NCBI GenBank assembly: GCA_002849045.2
Contig: NCRO01000525.1
Coordinates: 1-5,626 of the forward strand
Length of the DNA: 5,626 nucleotides
DNA from: Candidatus Sediminicultor secundus
GTDB lineage: Bacteria; Atribacterota; JS1; SB-45; 34-128
Reading direction: 5' to 3'
The notes under the pieces were generated by a model that was given only the letters and a program-made list of their open reading frames with translations, made no database searches and had not been told where the DNA came from. Made by a program: the position numbers and the translations under genes. This document shows positions 1-5,626 of this stretch, one piece after another. How positions within the stretch are numbered: position 1 is the first letter of the stretch; every line of letters starts with the position of its first letter.

Positions 1-991
1 TTAGTATTTCATCAACTCTAAGCATGTTTTCGTTACTAGTATTTTTTGGTACTTCGCATCCAGCAGCAATAAAAGTAGTGTTGTCGCCTATATTAATACA
101 ACTAACTACAGCATTTTCTATATCTTTCTCGCTTCCTTCAAGAAGAATGGAAACAGGATTGAAATTACCACATGCTGATGATTTTCCTTCAAACTTTTTT
201 ACTGCAGTTCCAAAATCTACCATCCAATCTATATCTATAATATCGGCACCTGTATCACAAATATAATCAAGTATTCCACCGATATTTCCACAAATATGAA
301 GTTTGGCTTTACAGCCTGCTTTATGTATTTCCTCTATAATTCTTTTTTCATAAGGTAGTGCAAACTTACGGTAGTGTTTAGGACCGATTAGTGAAGCCAC
401 CGCATCTCCAATACCAATGAAATCAGCTCCTGCGTTTATCTGCTCTAATGCAAATTTTATTTCCTGTTCGACACATAATTCTAACAATTCAACGATAAAA
501 TCAGGAGCATCATAAAAATCTAACATCATCTCATTAATACCCCTTAAATCTGCAAGTTCAGCAAGCGCACCTTCAACCCAACCTAAAATTGGAAAATAAC
601 CTTTTATTCTTCCCTTAAAAAGTTCTACTGCCTTTATACGATCCAACATCCTCATGCTTTTTAAAGGATCCTTCACTTTAACTTTTTTAATATCCACATA
701 TTCTTTAATTAAAAAATCTTTACAATATGGTACATCATTTTCAGGAAAAACAACATTTGCACCAAAATCACATAATTCTCTGCAGGGGTCAGATATGGCA
801 CTTACCATATCAATTCCAAATTTTTCACAGCACAATATATTTCCCTCAACAAGTACCTTAAAATCTGTAACATATTTCTTATAAGGAACCCCTATATACT
901 TTGCTGCAAAAGTCATAATTATGTTAAGGTTTGGAATTTTATCAACAGGATTACCTTTTAATCTATTTTTAACTCTTTCATAAGAATTCAT
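1..991 (-). CDS. URO-D superfamily corrinoid methyltransferase, MtaA/MtbA/CmuA type (3' end cut by window edge)
   Basis: The reading frame opens at ATG 991-989 (MNSYERVKNRL, the usual N-terminus of this family) and stays open for 330 codons to the left edge; family members are about 340 residues, so only the extreme C-terminus is missing. Visible motifs are L-H-I-C-G-N at residues 231-236 and A-G-C-E-V-P at 310-315. H232, C234 and C312 match the H-x-C-x(n)-C zinc site that activates the thiol acceptor in MtaA/MtbA methylcobamide:thiol methyltransferases, including a spacing of just under 80 residues between the cysteines. GADFIGIGDAVASLIGP (188-204) fits the cobamide-facing part of the barrel. 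The protein probably moves a methyl group to or from a corrinoid protein in the cytoplasm; the acceptor (a thiol, or a folate) cannot be told from sequence. No good Shine-Dalgarno is seen, only a weak AGAAG 15 bases upstream. It is the last gene seen in the run, 147 bases after its neighbour. Haem-pathway UroD is unlikely given the Zn motif. Confidence 0.88.
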   Translation of the reverse strand, partial: MNSYERVKNRLKGNPVDKIPNLNIIMTFAAKYIGVPYKKYVTDFKVLVEGNILCCEKFGIDMVSAISDPCRELCDFGANVVFPENDVPYCKDFLIKEYVDIKKVKVKDPLKSMRMLDRIKAVELFKGRIKGYFPILGWVEGALAELADLRGINEMMLDFYDAPDFIVELLELCVEQEIKFALEQINAGADFIGIGDAVASLIGPKHYRKFALPYEKRIIEEIHKAGCKAKLHICGNIGGILDYICDTGADIIDIDWMVDFGTAVKKFEGKSSACGNFNPVSILLEGSEKDIENAVVSCINIGDNTTFIAAGCEVPKNTSNENMLRVDEIL

Positions 992-1138
992 AAGATATTT
1001 TTACATCTTCTATTAATATATTTTAATTTGATTAGCCGGTTTTAAAAAAATTAATTAACCATTGCCTTTTTGTCTTTTAAATTTACTATATAATATAAAT
1101 GTCTCATGCACTGCAGGAATTAGAAATTATAGTTATCA
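992..1138. other. AT-rich 147-base gap before the MtaA-like gene
   Basis: This is the longest gap between two intact genes here. It holds no coding frame I can support, no GC-rich terminator and no strong Shine-Dalgarno for the downstream gene. It contains several A/T runs and TATA-like boxes (minus strand, around 1085-1100) that could serve as a promoter -10 region, but no clear -35 partner. A separate promoter for the last gene, or RNA processing, is possible. Confidence 0.3.
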
Positions 1139-1147
1139 TTAACTATA
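1128..1147. repeat. Perfect AT-rich inverted repeat over the stop codon of the long URO-D-like gene
   Basis: Arms tatagtta (1128-1135) and taactata (1140-1147) pair perfectly around a 4-base loop, tcat, and include the TAA stop at 1141-1139. The stem is almost all A-T and no U-run follows on the minus strand, so it is a poor intrinsic terminator. A minus-strand TATAAT at 1131-1126 overlaps the repeat, so an operator and -10 box for the downstream gene is possible. I see no convincing -35 box. Its function is not established. Confidence 0.4.
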
Positions 1148-2494
1148 CATCTTATTAATTTCTTCTCTTACAATTCTTACCCAATTAATCACATTTTCTG
1201 GATTTTTACCTATTGTATTATTATCTTTCATTATTACTTCAACCACACAATCTTTAGTAATTTCTAATGCTTCTCGTATTTTTTTTCGAACAAATCCTTC
1301 GTCCAAGACAGCAACAGCCAAGGGTGTGGGTATTGGCTTCATTGAATATACATATTTATCCTCAAGATTCTCAGCCATTTTTTCCAGATCTGACCAAGGC
1401 GACACCGATACCCTTCGCAAATTTGGTATATTTTTTATTATATGCCACCTTTTATCTAAAGGTTCGCAACACCCATAGCAATTTAGGCCAAAACGTTTAA
1501 GTATAGGGAGTTGATATGGAAAAACAAATTCTTCAAACATTTGTGGTGATATTCCAATAGTCTCCTGGCTGTCACAAAATCCCCACATATCTATTGTTCT
1601 TACTTTAGAATCATCAAATCCTTCAGCCGGTAATTCTTTGGTATATCCAAAACTACCGGACCCGACATATCGGTCAATATTTAAAGATAGTAAACCTTTT
1701 TCTTCTAGAAAATTTAATTTTTCTAAAGTTCCTTCACTAATAATCTTCATTAACCTGCGTATCAATTTAGAAATGTCATACATATCAATCATTATAGTCT
1801 CTAACCCTCTTAGCAAAACAAGAGTAAAAGTCATCCCAAGCGTCCACCACCAAACCCCGGTTTTTCTTACTCTTAACAAATCACCAAACGTATCATTGGC
1901 AACCTCCAGGGTTTTCTGGGTTGCTTTATAGTCAACGTTTACTATGGGGAAATGTACCTTATCAATATCACTGTATTTTTTTAGTGGAGCTTCCCACACA
2001 TATGACCCGCCATCATTTCCACCATGCATTATTGGCTCAACTCCCCAACTGCCTTCATTATATGTATAGCCAATGTCAAAGTATGGCTCAATTACTTTAT
2101 CATCCAACATTGATTCTCCCCAAAAAATTTCTTTGTGCAAGACCATCTCCCATCTTTGAGCAAGTTCCCCTTTACAATCTATTTGGTCTTGGGTAATTAT
2201 CTCATTCCACCCATTTTCTGGGTCACAAAAAATCAATGGACGCACTGGCTTTAATGAATTATGTTCATGCCATAATTTTCGTTTTTCTTCCTCAATAGGC
2301 CGATTAGATAAACAAGCTACTTTTGTTGCCAACCTACGTAATATATCTTTATCTTTTCTAGAAATAATTATTTTTTCTGACACCCCTGAATTAAAACCAG
2401 GAGTGCTTCCATAATCTGAGACAGTCCACAGACCTGTAGATTTATGTATCAAATCTGTGCTTTTTTCAATAATATTTCCACTATCATCCATCAT
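1139..2494 (-). CDS. Divergent URO-D-like protein, putative methyltransferase, about 451 aa
   Basis: This long cytoplasmic protein resembles the extended (400-450 residue) uroporphyrinogen-decarboxylase-like proteins of anaerobes, in which an N-terminal extension precedes a URO-D/methionine-synthase type barrel. I recognise the family by overall layout and not by a named orthologue. Numbered from the upstream ATG at 2500, landmarks are a Trp-rich segment V-W-W-W-T-L (216-221), T-I-D-M-W-G-F-C-D (302-310), N-C-Y-G-C-C-E-P (340-347) and V-I-M-K-D-N-N-T (422-429). Y-G-C-C-E sits where other URO-D methyltransferases have H-x-C, so the first metal ligand looks replaced by Tyr or moved to a nearby Cys, and the AGCE-type third ligand is absent. 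Three ATGs lie at 2500, 2494 and 2491. AGAGG at 2502-2506 is 7 bases from the 2494 ATG but only 1 base from the 2500 ATG, so 2494 is preferred; the longest frame starts at 2500. The preceding gene ends 36 bases upstream, so the two are probably co-transcribed. A substrate-specific methyltransferase role is inferred. Confidence 0.82.
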   Translation of the reverse strand: MMDDSGNIIEKSTDLIHKSTGLWTVSDYGSTPGFNSGVSEKIIISRKDKDILRRLATKVACLSNRPIEEEKRKLWHEHNSLKPVRPLIFCDPENGWNEIITQDQIDCKGELAQRWEMVLHKEIFWGESMLDDKVIEPYFDIGYTYNEGSWGVEPIMHGGNDGGSYVWEAPLKKYSDIDKVHFPIVNVDYKATQKTLEVANDTFGDLLRVRKTGVWWWTLGMTFTLVLLRGLETIMIDMYDISKLIRRLMKIISEGTLEKLNFLEEKGLLSLNIDRYVGSGSFGYTKELPAEGFDDSKVRTIDMWGFCDSQETIGISPQMFEEFVFPYQLPILKRFGLNCYGCCEPLDKRWHIIKNIPNLRRVSVSPWSDLEKMAENLEDKYVYSMKPIPTPLAVAVLDEGFVRKKIREALEITKDCVVEVIMKDNNTIGKNPENVINWVRIVREEINKMYS

Positions 2495-2500
2495 TAACAT

Positions 2501-2506
2501 ACCTCT
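2501..2506 (-). promoter_or_regulatory. Shine-Dalgarno site that selects the start of the long URO-D-like gene
   Basis: AGAGGT on the minus strand directly abuts the first ATG (2500). It is correctly spaced for the second (2494, 7 bases after AGAGG) and acceptable for the third (2491, 10 bases). Translation therefore most likely begins at 2494, two codons inside the longest frame. Confidence 0.65.
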
Positions 2507-2530
2507 ACTAACTAATAATTAACTACATCC

Positions 2531-3703
2531 TCATTTTCTCAAATATCCTTTTTCTTCCTCTATCATTTTTTCTATATTTCCTATATTTATTGGATATTTC
2601 CCAAACTCTCTTCCAAGTTCAAAAAGCCTTATAATATTTTCAGGTGACATATTTGCCTGGATATTGTGTCCGGAAGAAAAAATATATCCTCCGCCTGGCG
2701 CCAGATCTTTTATTCTTTTTAATGTATCAATAGTTAAAATATGTATATCCTCATGAAATACTCCTTGGTTATTTGTTCCTCCATGGAAACAAAGCTTTGC
2801 CCCAAATTCTTTTTTTAGCCTTTCCGTATCATTGCCTTTTGCATTAGGCTGAATAGGGTGTACAATATCAACTCCCATATCTAAAAGATCGTCTATGCAC
2901 CAATATGTTGATCCGCAGGAATGGTAACAACATTTTGCTTTAGTCATTGTTTTAATAAAACTTATCATTTTTCTAAATCTTGGAACTACCTCTTTTCTAA
3001 AGTAAACAGGAGAAATTATAGGACCATCTTGAACACCCCAATCATCACCTATCCAAAAAACATCTATGTATTCTCCAATTTCGCTATAAAACCCTTTAAA
3101 AAACTTCATATTCCAATCTACTATCTTATCCATTAAATATTTAGCTGTTTTTGGACTAATATAAATGTCTGTCAAAAAATCTTCCAATCCCCTGATTATC
3201 CAAGCAAAATAGAACAGAGATGAAACAACCCCAGCCCATATTGAAAATTCTGTATCCTCATGAAATTTTTTTGCTTTTAACCGAAGGCCCTCAAATCTAG
3301 ATAGATCTTCCGGATCTGGAAATTTAAATGCTTTTATCTCTTCAAAAGATTTACCTCTCAAGGGTGGGATTAAACAATCAGCATAATAACCCACTTTCTT
3401 ATACACTACGCCATATTCATCTTTAAATGTCCCATCCGGATTTTCAATGTATCTGTAATTAGAGGGGGTATTAGGATAAATATATATTGTATCCACGCCT
3501 AAAATATCTTTTACTTCATCTTTAACCACAGCTAATCTTTGCACGGGATCGTATATAATTATTTCATCTTCGATGTCTAAATATTTCAATAAATTCTTAT
3601 ATGCAACTTCATGCATACTACTTACGAACCCGTTATTATCAATCGGTGCCCTGTCAGGTTCTTTATGAATAAGTGTTCTTCTTACTCTTTCTCTGGAGTT
3701 CAT
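2531..3703 (-). CDS. URO-D superfamily protein, putative corrinoid-dependent methyltransferase, 390 aa
   Basis: The N-terminus MNSRERVRRTLIHKEPDRAPI is the standard start of COG0407-type proteins and confirms ATG 3703-3701. Further landmarks are FWIGDDWGVQDGPIISP (216-232), which lines the barrel mouth, Y-H-S-C-G-S (260-265) and S-S-G-H-N-I-Q (343-349). H261 and C263 match the H-x-C zinc ligands of corrinoid methyltransferases. Aligned by eye, H346 falls where MtaA-type proteins have the third ligand Cys, so a His/Cys/His site is likely. The HNIQ ending is one I associate with bacterial URO-D paralogues of unknown substrate found beside corrinoid proteins. The length is above the roughly 340-residue UroD/MtaA norm because of an insertion around residues 75-135 and a charged C-terminal tail (EKMIEEEKGYLRK). 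It lies between the transporter genes and the longer URO-D gene, with AGAGGA 12 bases before the start. The likely role is demethylation of the imported compound in the cytoplasm; the substrate is unknown. Decarboxylation of uroporphyrinogen is unlikely. Confidence 0.87.
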   Translation of the reverse strand: MNSRERVRRTLIHKEPDRAPIDNNGFVSSMHEVAYKNLLKYLDIEDEIIIYDPVQRLAVVKDEVKDILGVDTIYIYPNTPSNYRYIENPDGTFKDEYGVVYKKVGYYADCLIPPLRGKSFEEIKAFKFPDPEDLSRFEGLRLKAKKFHEDTEFSIWAGVVSSLFYFAWIIRGLEDFLTDIYISPKTAKYLMDKIVDWNMKFFKGFYSEIGEYIDVFWIGDDWGVQDGPIISPVYFRKEVVPRFRKMISFIKTMTKAKCCYHSCGSTYWCIDDLLDMGVDIVHPIQPNAKGNDTERLKKEFGAKLCFHGGTNNQGVFHEDIHILTIDTLKRIKDLAPGGGYIFSSGHNIQANMSPENIIRLFELGREFGKYPINIGNIEKMIEEEKGYLRK

Positions 3704-3819
3704 TTGTTTTATCGATCCTCTAATTTAAATTATCAACTTATCTTACCGCTTTACATGGCAGTGAAGCTCTTTTAGCTGTGATAGCTTATTTACCTAATAA
3801 ATTCAGAATAATATTCGTT
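3704..3819. other. 116-base gap between the permease and first URO-D gene
   Basis: After the restored permease end (3820) this gap holds the Shine-Dalgarno of the next gene and little else. No intrinsic terminator is visible, so read-through from the transporter genes into the URO-D genes is plausible. Three AGCT tetramers occur exactly 9 bases apart (3765, 3774, 3783), with no assigned role. Confidence 0.3.
3716..3721 (-). promoter_or_regulatory. Shine-Dalgarno site of the 390-residue URO-D gene
   Basis: AGAGGA on the minus strand lies 12 bases before ATG 3703. The spacing is longer than ideal, but the family-typical N-terminus MNSRERVRRTL supports the start. Confidence 0.5.
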
Positions 3820-3888
3820 TTAAATAACTCTTTTTCTGCTTCTTTCTATGAATAAATCAAGCATAACTGAAAACAATATAATAACCCC
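3820..3888 (-). other. Out-of-frame C-terminal end of the ABC permease (frameshift remnant)
   Basis: Reading the minus strand from GGG at 3888-3886 gives GVIILFSVML, then DLFIE and RSRKRVI, ending in TAA at 3822-3820. Joined after PYEWTYVVF of the permease, this supplies the hydrophobic last helix and the short basic cytoplasmic tail usual in RbsC-type permeases (total about 331 residues). It follows from skipping one T in the T6 run (3889-3894) just before G4 (3885-3888). The 22 residues look like real permease sequence and not chance, so this stretch belongs to the permease gene. Whether the shift is a mutation, a sequencing error or recoding cannot be decided here. Confidence 0.85.
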
Positions 3889-4816
3889 AAAAAACCACAT
3901 AGGTCCATTCATATGGAAGCCTGGCTATGACTAATGCATTTTCAATAATTACAATAATAAATGCACCAATGAAAATACCCAGCATATTTCCTCTTCCCCC
4001 ACGAAGTGAAGTTCCGCCAACAACAGCAGCTGCAATAACCTTAAACTCCCATCCTGTACCTACTCTGGAAGAAAATGCACCTAACCGGAGTGTCTGAATA
4101 ACTGCTGTAAATGCAACTAAAAATCCTACAATAATAAAACATATTATCTTAACCTTATCAGTATTTATAGCCATTGATCTGGCTGCTTTTTCATTATCTC
4201 CTGTAGAAAATACCCAGTTACCAAATCTATGTCTATGAAGTATTAAGCCGAGAATAACAACAAATAATGTTAGCCAAATCGCTTGTAATGGAAAAAAGTT
4301 CCCTATTTCCCCAATAAAAGTAGAAGTAAAAAACTTGAATCCCGAAGTATCTAATGGCATTATTATTCCACCTGAGACTAATAAAGTTATACCTCGCCAA
4401 AACATCATGGTACCCAATGTAGCAATAAATGACAGAATTCTTCCTTTAGTAGTAATTAGACCATTTATCATTCCTATCACACCACCACAAATTAAGGTAA
4501 TAATGGTTACTATAAAAGGATTTAGGTCCATTGCAAAAAGCCTAACAAAAACAAAAGAACAAAATGCTAATACTGAACCAACAGATAAGTCGAACTCACC
4601 AACAATCATTAACATTCCAGCACCTATTACTATAATCGTAAATTCAGACCCAAAAAATAATAGGTTTCTAATATTATCTAGCCGTAGAAAATTACGCTCA
4701 GCGGTAAAAAATGTAAGTAAAATTATTAAAACTAAAAACATTCCAATTGTGCCCAAAGAACTAATATTGAAAAAATATTCCAAAAATTTACTGTTTTTCT
4801 TTTCCAGTTTATTCAA
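3857..4816 (-). CDS. Sugar-type ABC transporter permease (RbsC/XylH/FrcC-like, BPD_transp_2), apparent frameshift near 3' end
   Basis: This is an integral membrane permease of the carbohydrate-uptake-2 class. A basic N-terminus (NKLEKKNSK) is followed by hydrophobic segments at roughly 21-38, 56-72, 81-98, 100-121, 127-150, 178-195, 223-245 and 278-298. Two family signatures are clear: G-E-F-D-L-S-V-G-S at 73-81 and A-A-A-V-V-G-G-T-S-L-R-G-G-R-G at 262-276, the latter in the region contacting the ATPase. The start is TTG (4816-4814), supported by GGGAGG 7 bases upstream; the codon would be read as fMet. The ATPase gene ends 26 bases before it. The frame reads normally through PYEWTYVVF (301-309), then gives WGYYIVFSYA and a TGA, unlike family C-termini. 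The neighbouring frame holds the expected final helix and basic tail (see 3820-3888). A one-base difference in the T6 or G4 tract at 3885-3894 would restore a protein of about 331 residues. As written, the gene loses its last helix and may be inactive unless this is a sequencing error or a recoding event. Confidence 0.92.
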   Translation of the reverse strand: MNKLEKKNSKFLEYFFNISSLGTIGMFLVLIILLTFFTAERNFLRLDNIRNLLFFGSEFTIIVIGAGMLMIVGEFDLSVGSVLAFCSFVFVRLFAMDLNPFIVTIITLICGGVIGMINGLITTKGRILSFIATLGTMMFWRGITLLVSGGIIMPLDTSGFKFFTSTFIGEIGNFFPLQAIWLTLFVVILGLILHRHRFGNWVFSTGDNEKAARSMAINTDKVKIICFIIVGFLVAFTAVIQTLRLGAFSSRVGTGWEFKVIAAAVVGGTSLRGGRGNMLGIFIGAFIIVIIENALVIARLPYEWTYVVFWGYYIVFSYA

Positions 4817-4823
4817 TTACTTA

Positions 4824-4829
4824 CCTCCC
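4824..4829 (-). promoter_or_regulatory. Shine-Dalgarno site deciding the TTG start of the permease
   Basis: GGGAGG on the minus strand, 7 bases before TTG 4816-4814, is the strongest ribosome site in the window. It sits in the 26-base gap after the ATPase stop. It is the main reason to accept a TTG start over the ATG at residue 26, which would remove the N-terminal basic region and part of the first helix. Confidence 0.8.
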
Positions 4830-4842
4830 ACCAAATAAAAAA

Positions 4843-5610
4843 TTACCCTATTGTTCCTCTTACTATAATTTCGGACAATTCATCAACATTAGTATCTTTC
4901 TTTTTTATATCTACTAACTTTTTTCCATGGGATAATACTACAATCCTATCGGAAATTGTAAATACTTGATGAAGATTATGTGTTATGAAAATAACAGATA
5001 TCCCTTTTCTTTTTAACTGATTTACAAAGTTAAATACTTCACGAACTTCTTTAACTGATAAAGCCATAGTGGGTTCGTCAAGTATAACTAACTTTGCTTC
5101 AAAATAAAATGCCCGCGCTATAGCTACTCCTTGTCTTTCCCCACCCGAAAGTGTGGATATATTTATATTTGGCGACCTTAGATGTAATCCCATACTTTTT
5201 AATGCGTCCATGCTTTCTTCATCCATGACCCTTTTTTTAAGAAATCCAAGTGCCGTCGCAGGCTCCCTGCCCATAAAGATATTCCTTGATATGCTTAGAT
5301 CCGGAGCCAATGCCTGTTCCTGATAAACAGTTTCTATCCCTAAAGCCCTTGAATCTTTGGGTGAAGAAATCCTGACTTTTTTTCCTTTAAAATATATCTG
5401 TCCTTTTTCTGCTCTATGATACCCTGATATAATTTTAATTAATGTAGACTTTCCGGCTCCATTATCACCAACAAGACCAACATTTTCTGCTTCACTTATC
5501 TTAAAATCAATATCTTCTAAAGCATGAACTTTACCAAAATATTTATTAATACCGGCCATCATTAGTAATTCTTTAGAATTAGAATTAGAATTTGATTTAT
5601 TAGATGACAT
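4843..5610 (-). CDS. Sugar-type ABC transporter ATP-binding protein (single NBD, RbsA/XylG/FrcA-like)
   Basis: This is the cytoplasmic ATPase of an importer, 255 residues with one nucleotide-binding domain. It therefore resembles FrcA or XylG-like single-domain subunits and not the two-domain RbsA/MglA, and would act as a homodimer. All catalytic motifs are intact: Walker A G-D-N-G-A-G-K-S-T (48-56), Q-loop Y-Q-E-Q (96-99, Q97), signature L-S-G-G-E-R-Q (154-160), Walker B L-V-I-L-D-E-P (174-180, catalytic E179) and the H-loop His in I-T-H-N (H211). The segment GIETVYQEQALAPDLSISRN is typical of the carbohydrate-uptake-2 class. The start ATG (5610-5608) has GAGGTG 8 bases upstream. The first dozen residues are a Ser/Asn low-complexity stretch coded by a tandem hexamer, before the domain begins at about LLMMAGINKYFG. 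The permease gene follows after 26 bases, so the two form one translation-coupled unit. Sugar or polyol uptake is the family norm; the methyltransferase neighbours suggest a methylated substrate, which is inference. Confidence 0.95.
   Translation of the reverse strand: MSSNKSNSNSNSKELLMMAGINKYFGKVHALEDIDFKISEAENVGLVGDNGAGKSTLIKIISGYHRAEKGQIYFKGKKVRISSPKDSRALGIETVYQEQALAPDLSISRNIFMGREPATALGFLKKRVMDEESMDALKSMGLHLRSPNINISTLSGGERQGVAIARAFYFEAKLVILDEPTMALSVKEVREVFNFVNQLKRKGISVIFITHNLHQVFTISDRIVVLSHGKKLVDIKKKDTNVDELSEIIVRGTIG
5575..5592. repeat. Tandem hexamer agaatt x3 inside the ATPase N-terminus
   Basis: Three exact copies of agaatt lie head to tail. On the coding strand they give alternating Ser and Asn codons (the SNSNSNS stretch at residues 6-12). 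Because the unit is six bases, a copy gain or loss would keep the frame and change only linker length. Confidence 0.7.
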
Positions 5611-5618
5611 TTCTAAAA

Positions 5619-5624
5619 CACCTC
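5619..5624 (-). promoter_or_regulatory. Shine-Dalgarno site of the ABC ATPase gene
   Basis: GAGGTG on the minus strand lies 8 bases before ATG 5610. It supports that start over the internal ATGs at residues 17 and 18, which lie just before the nucleotide-binding domain. Confidence 0.75.
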
Positions 5625-5626
5625 GC

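Noticed and set aside
24..266. 80-codon plus-strand frame opposite the MtaA-like gene
   Set aside because: The minus strand carries conserved zinc-site motifs through this stretch, so the plus frame is a by-product.
992..1009. Short inverted repeat aagat/atctt just upstream of the MtaA-like start
   Set aside because: Five A-T-rich pairs with a 8-base loop are expected by chance in such AT-rich DNA.
1638..2196. Two overlapping plus-strand open frames opposite the long URO-D-like gene
   Set aside because: They are shadows of the minus-strand gene, with no ribosome site or family resemblance noted.
1..3703. Reading the three URO-D genes as haem biosynthesis UroD
   Set aside because: There are three divergent copies in tandem with a transporter, H-x-C zinc motifs in two of them, and no other haem genes in view.
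3740..3760. Resemblance to a catabolite-response (cre) element around the minus-strand TGTAAAGCGGTAA
   Set aside because: The central CG is out of register with the cre consensus by one base and the right half does not match.
3765..3786. Three AGCT tetramers spaced 9 bases apart, and weak AAGCT/AGCTT pairing
   Set aside because: The stems are only 4-5 bp with no U-run or known operator consensus. It is too weak to call a terminator or regulatory site.
4335..4838. 167-codon plus-strand open frame opposite the permease
   Set aside because: It lies wholly antisense to a clear permease gene. Its product has no recognisable domain, and its Pro/Ile/Asn-rich make-up is what the complement of hydrophobic codons yields.

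Overview
The window is AT-rich DNA. All five genes lie on the minus strand, so transcription runs from high to low coordinates. Purine-rich Shine-Dalgarno sites precede most genes, codon use is A/T-heavy (many AGA and ATA codons), and one gene uses a TTG start. TAA and TGA both serve as stops. Together with the gene families present, this suggests an anaerobic low-GC bacterium, Clostridia-like Firmicutes or another anaerobic lineage with many corrinoid methyltransferases. The phylum cannot be fixed from this window.

In transcription order: (1) 5610-4843, the single-domain ATPase of a sugar-type ABC importer (RbsA/XylG/FrcA-like). (2) 4816-3857, its membrane permease (RbsC/XylH/FrcC-like, BPD_transp_2), which starts at TTG and whose C-terminus is displaced by an apparent frameshift in a T6-G4 tract; the missing last helix and basic tail are encoded in another frame down to 3820. 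(3) 3703-2531, a 390-residue uroporphyrinogen-decarboxylase-superfamily (URO-D) protein. (4) About 2494-1139, a longer, divergent URO-D-like protein of about 450 residues. (5) 991 to the left edge, a third URO-D protein of the MtaA/MtbA/CmuA methyltransferase type, cut off close to its expected end. Spacings are 26, 116 (after the restored permease end), 30 or 36, and 147 bases. No non-coding stretch exceeds 160 bases.

The layout suggests a catabolic operon. An importer of the monosaccharide type would bring in a small substrate, and a set of URO-D-fold methyltransferases would move methyl groups from it to a corrinoid protein and on to an acceptor. True haem-pathway UroD is unlikely, because there are three divergent paralogues and two have methyltransferase-type zinc motifs. 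The periplasmic binding protein, corrinoid protein and reductive activator expected for such a system are not in the window and could lie beyond either edge. The substrate is unknown; an O-methylated sugar or similar methylated compound is a hypothesis only.

The points most worth checking are the permease frameshift and the stepwise change in predicted metal ligands across the three URO-D paralogues (H-x-C...C, H-x-C...H, Y-x-C with no obvious third ligand).
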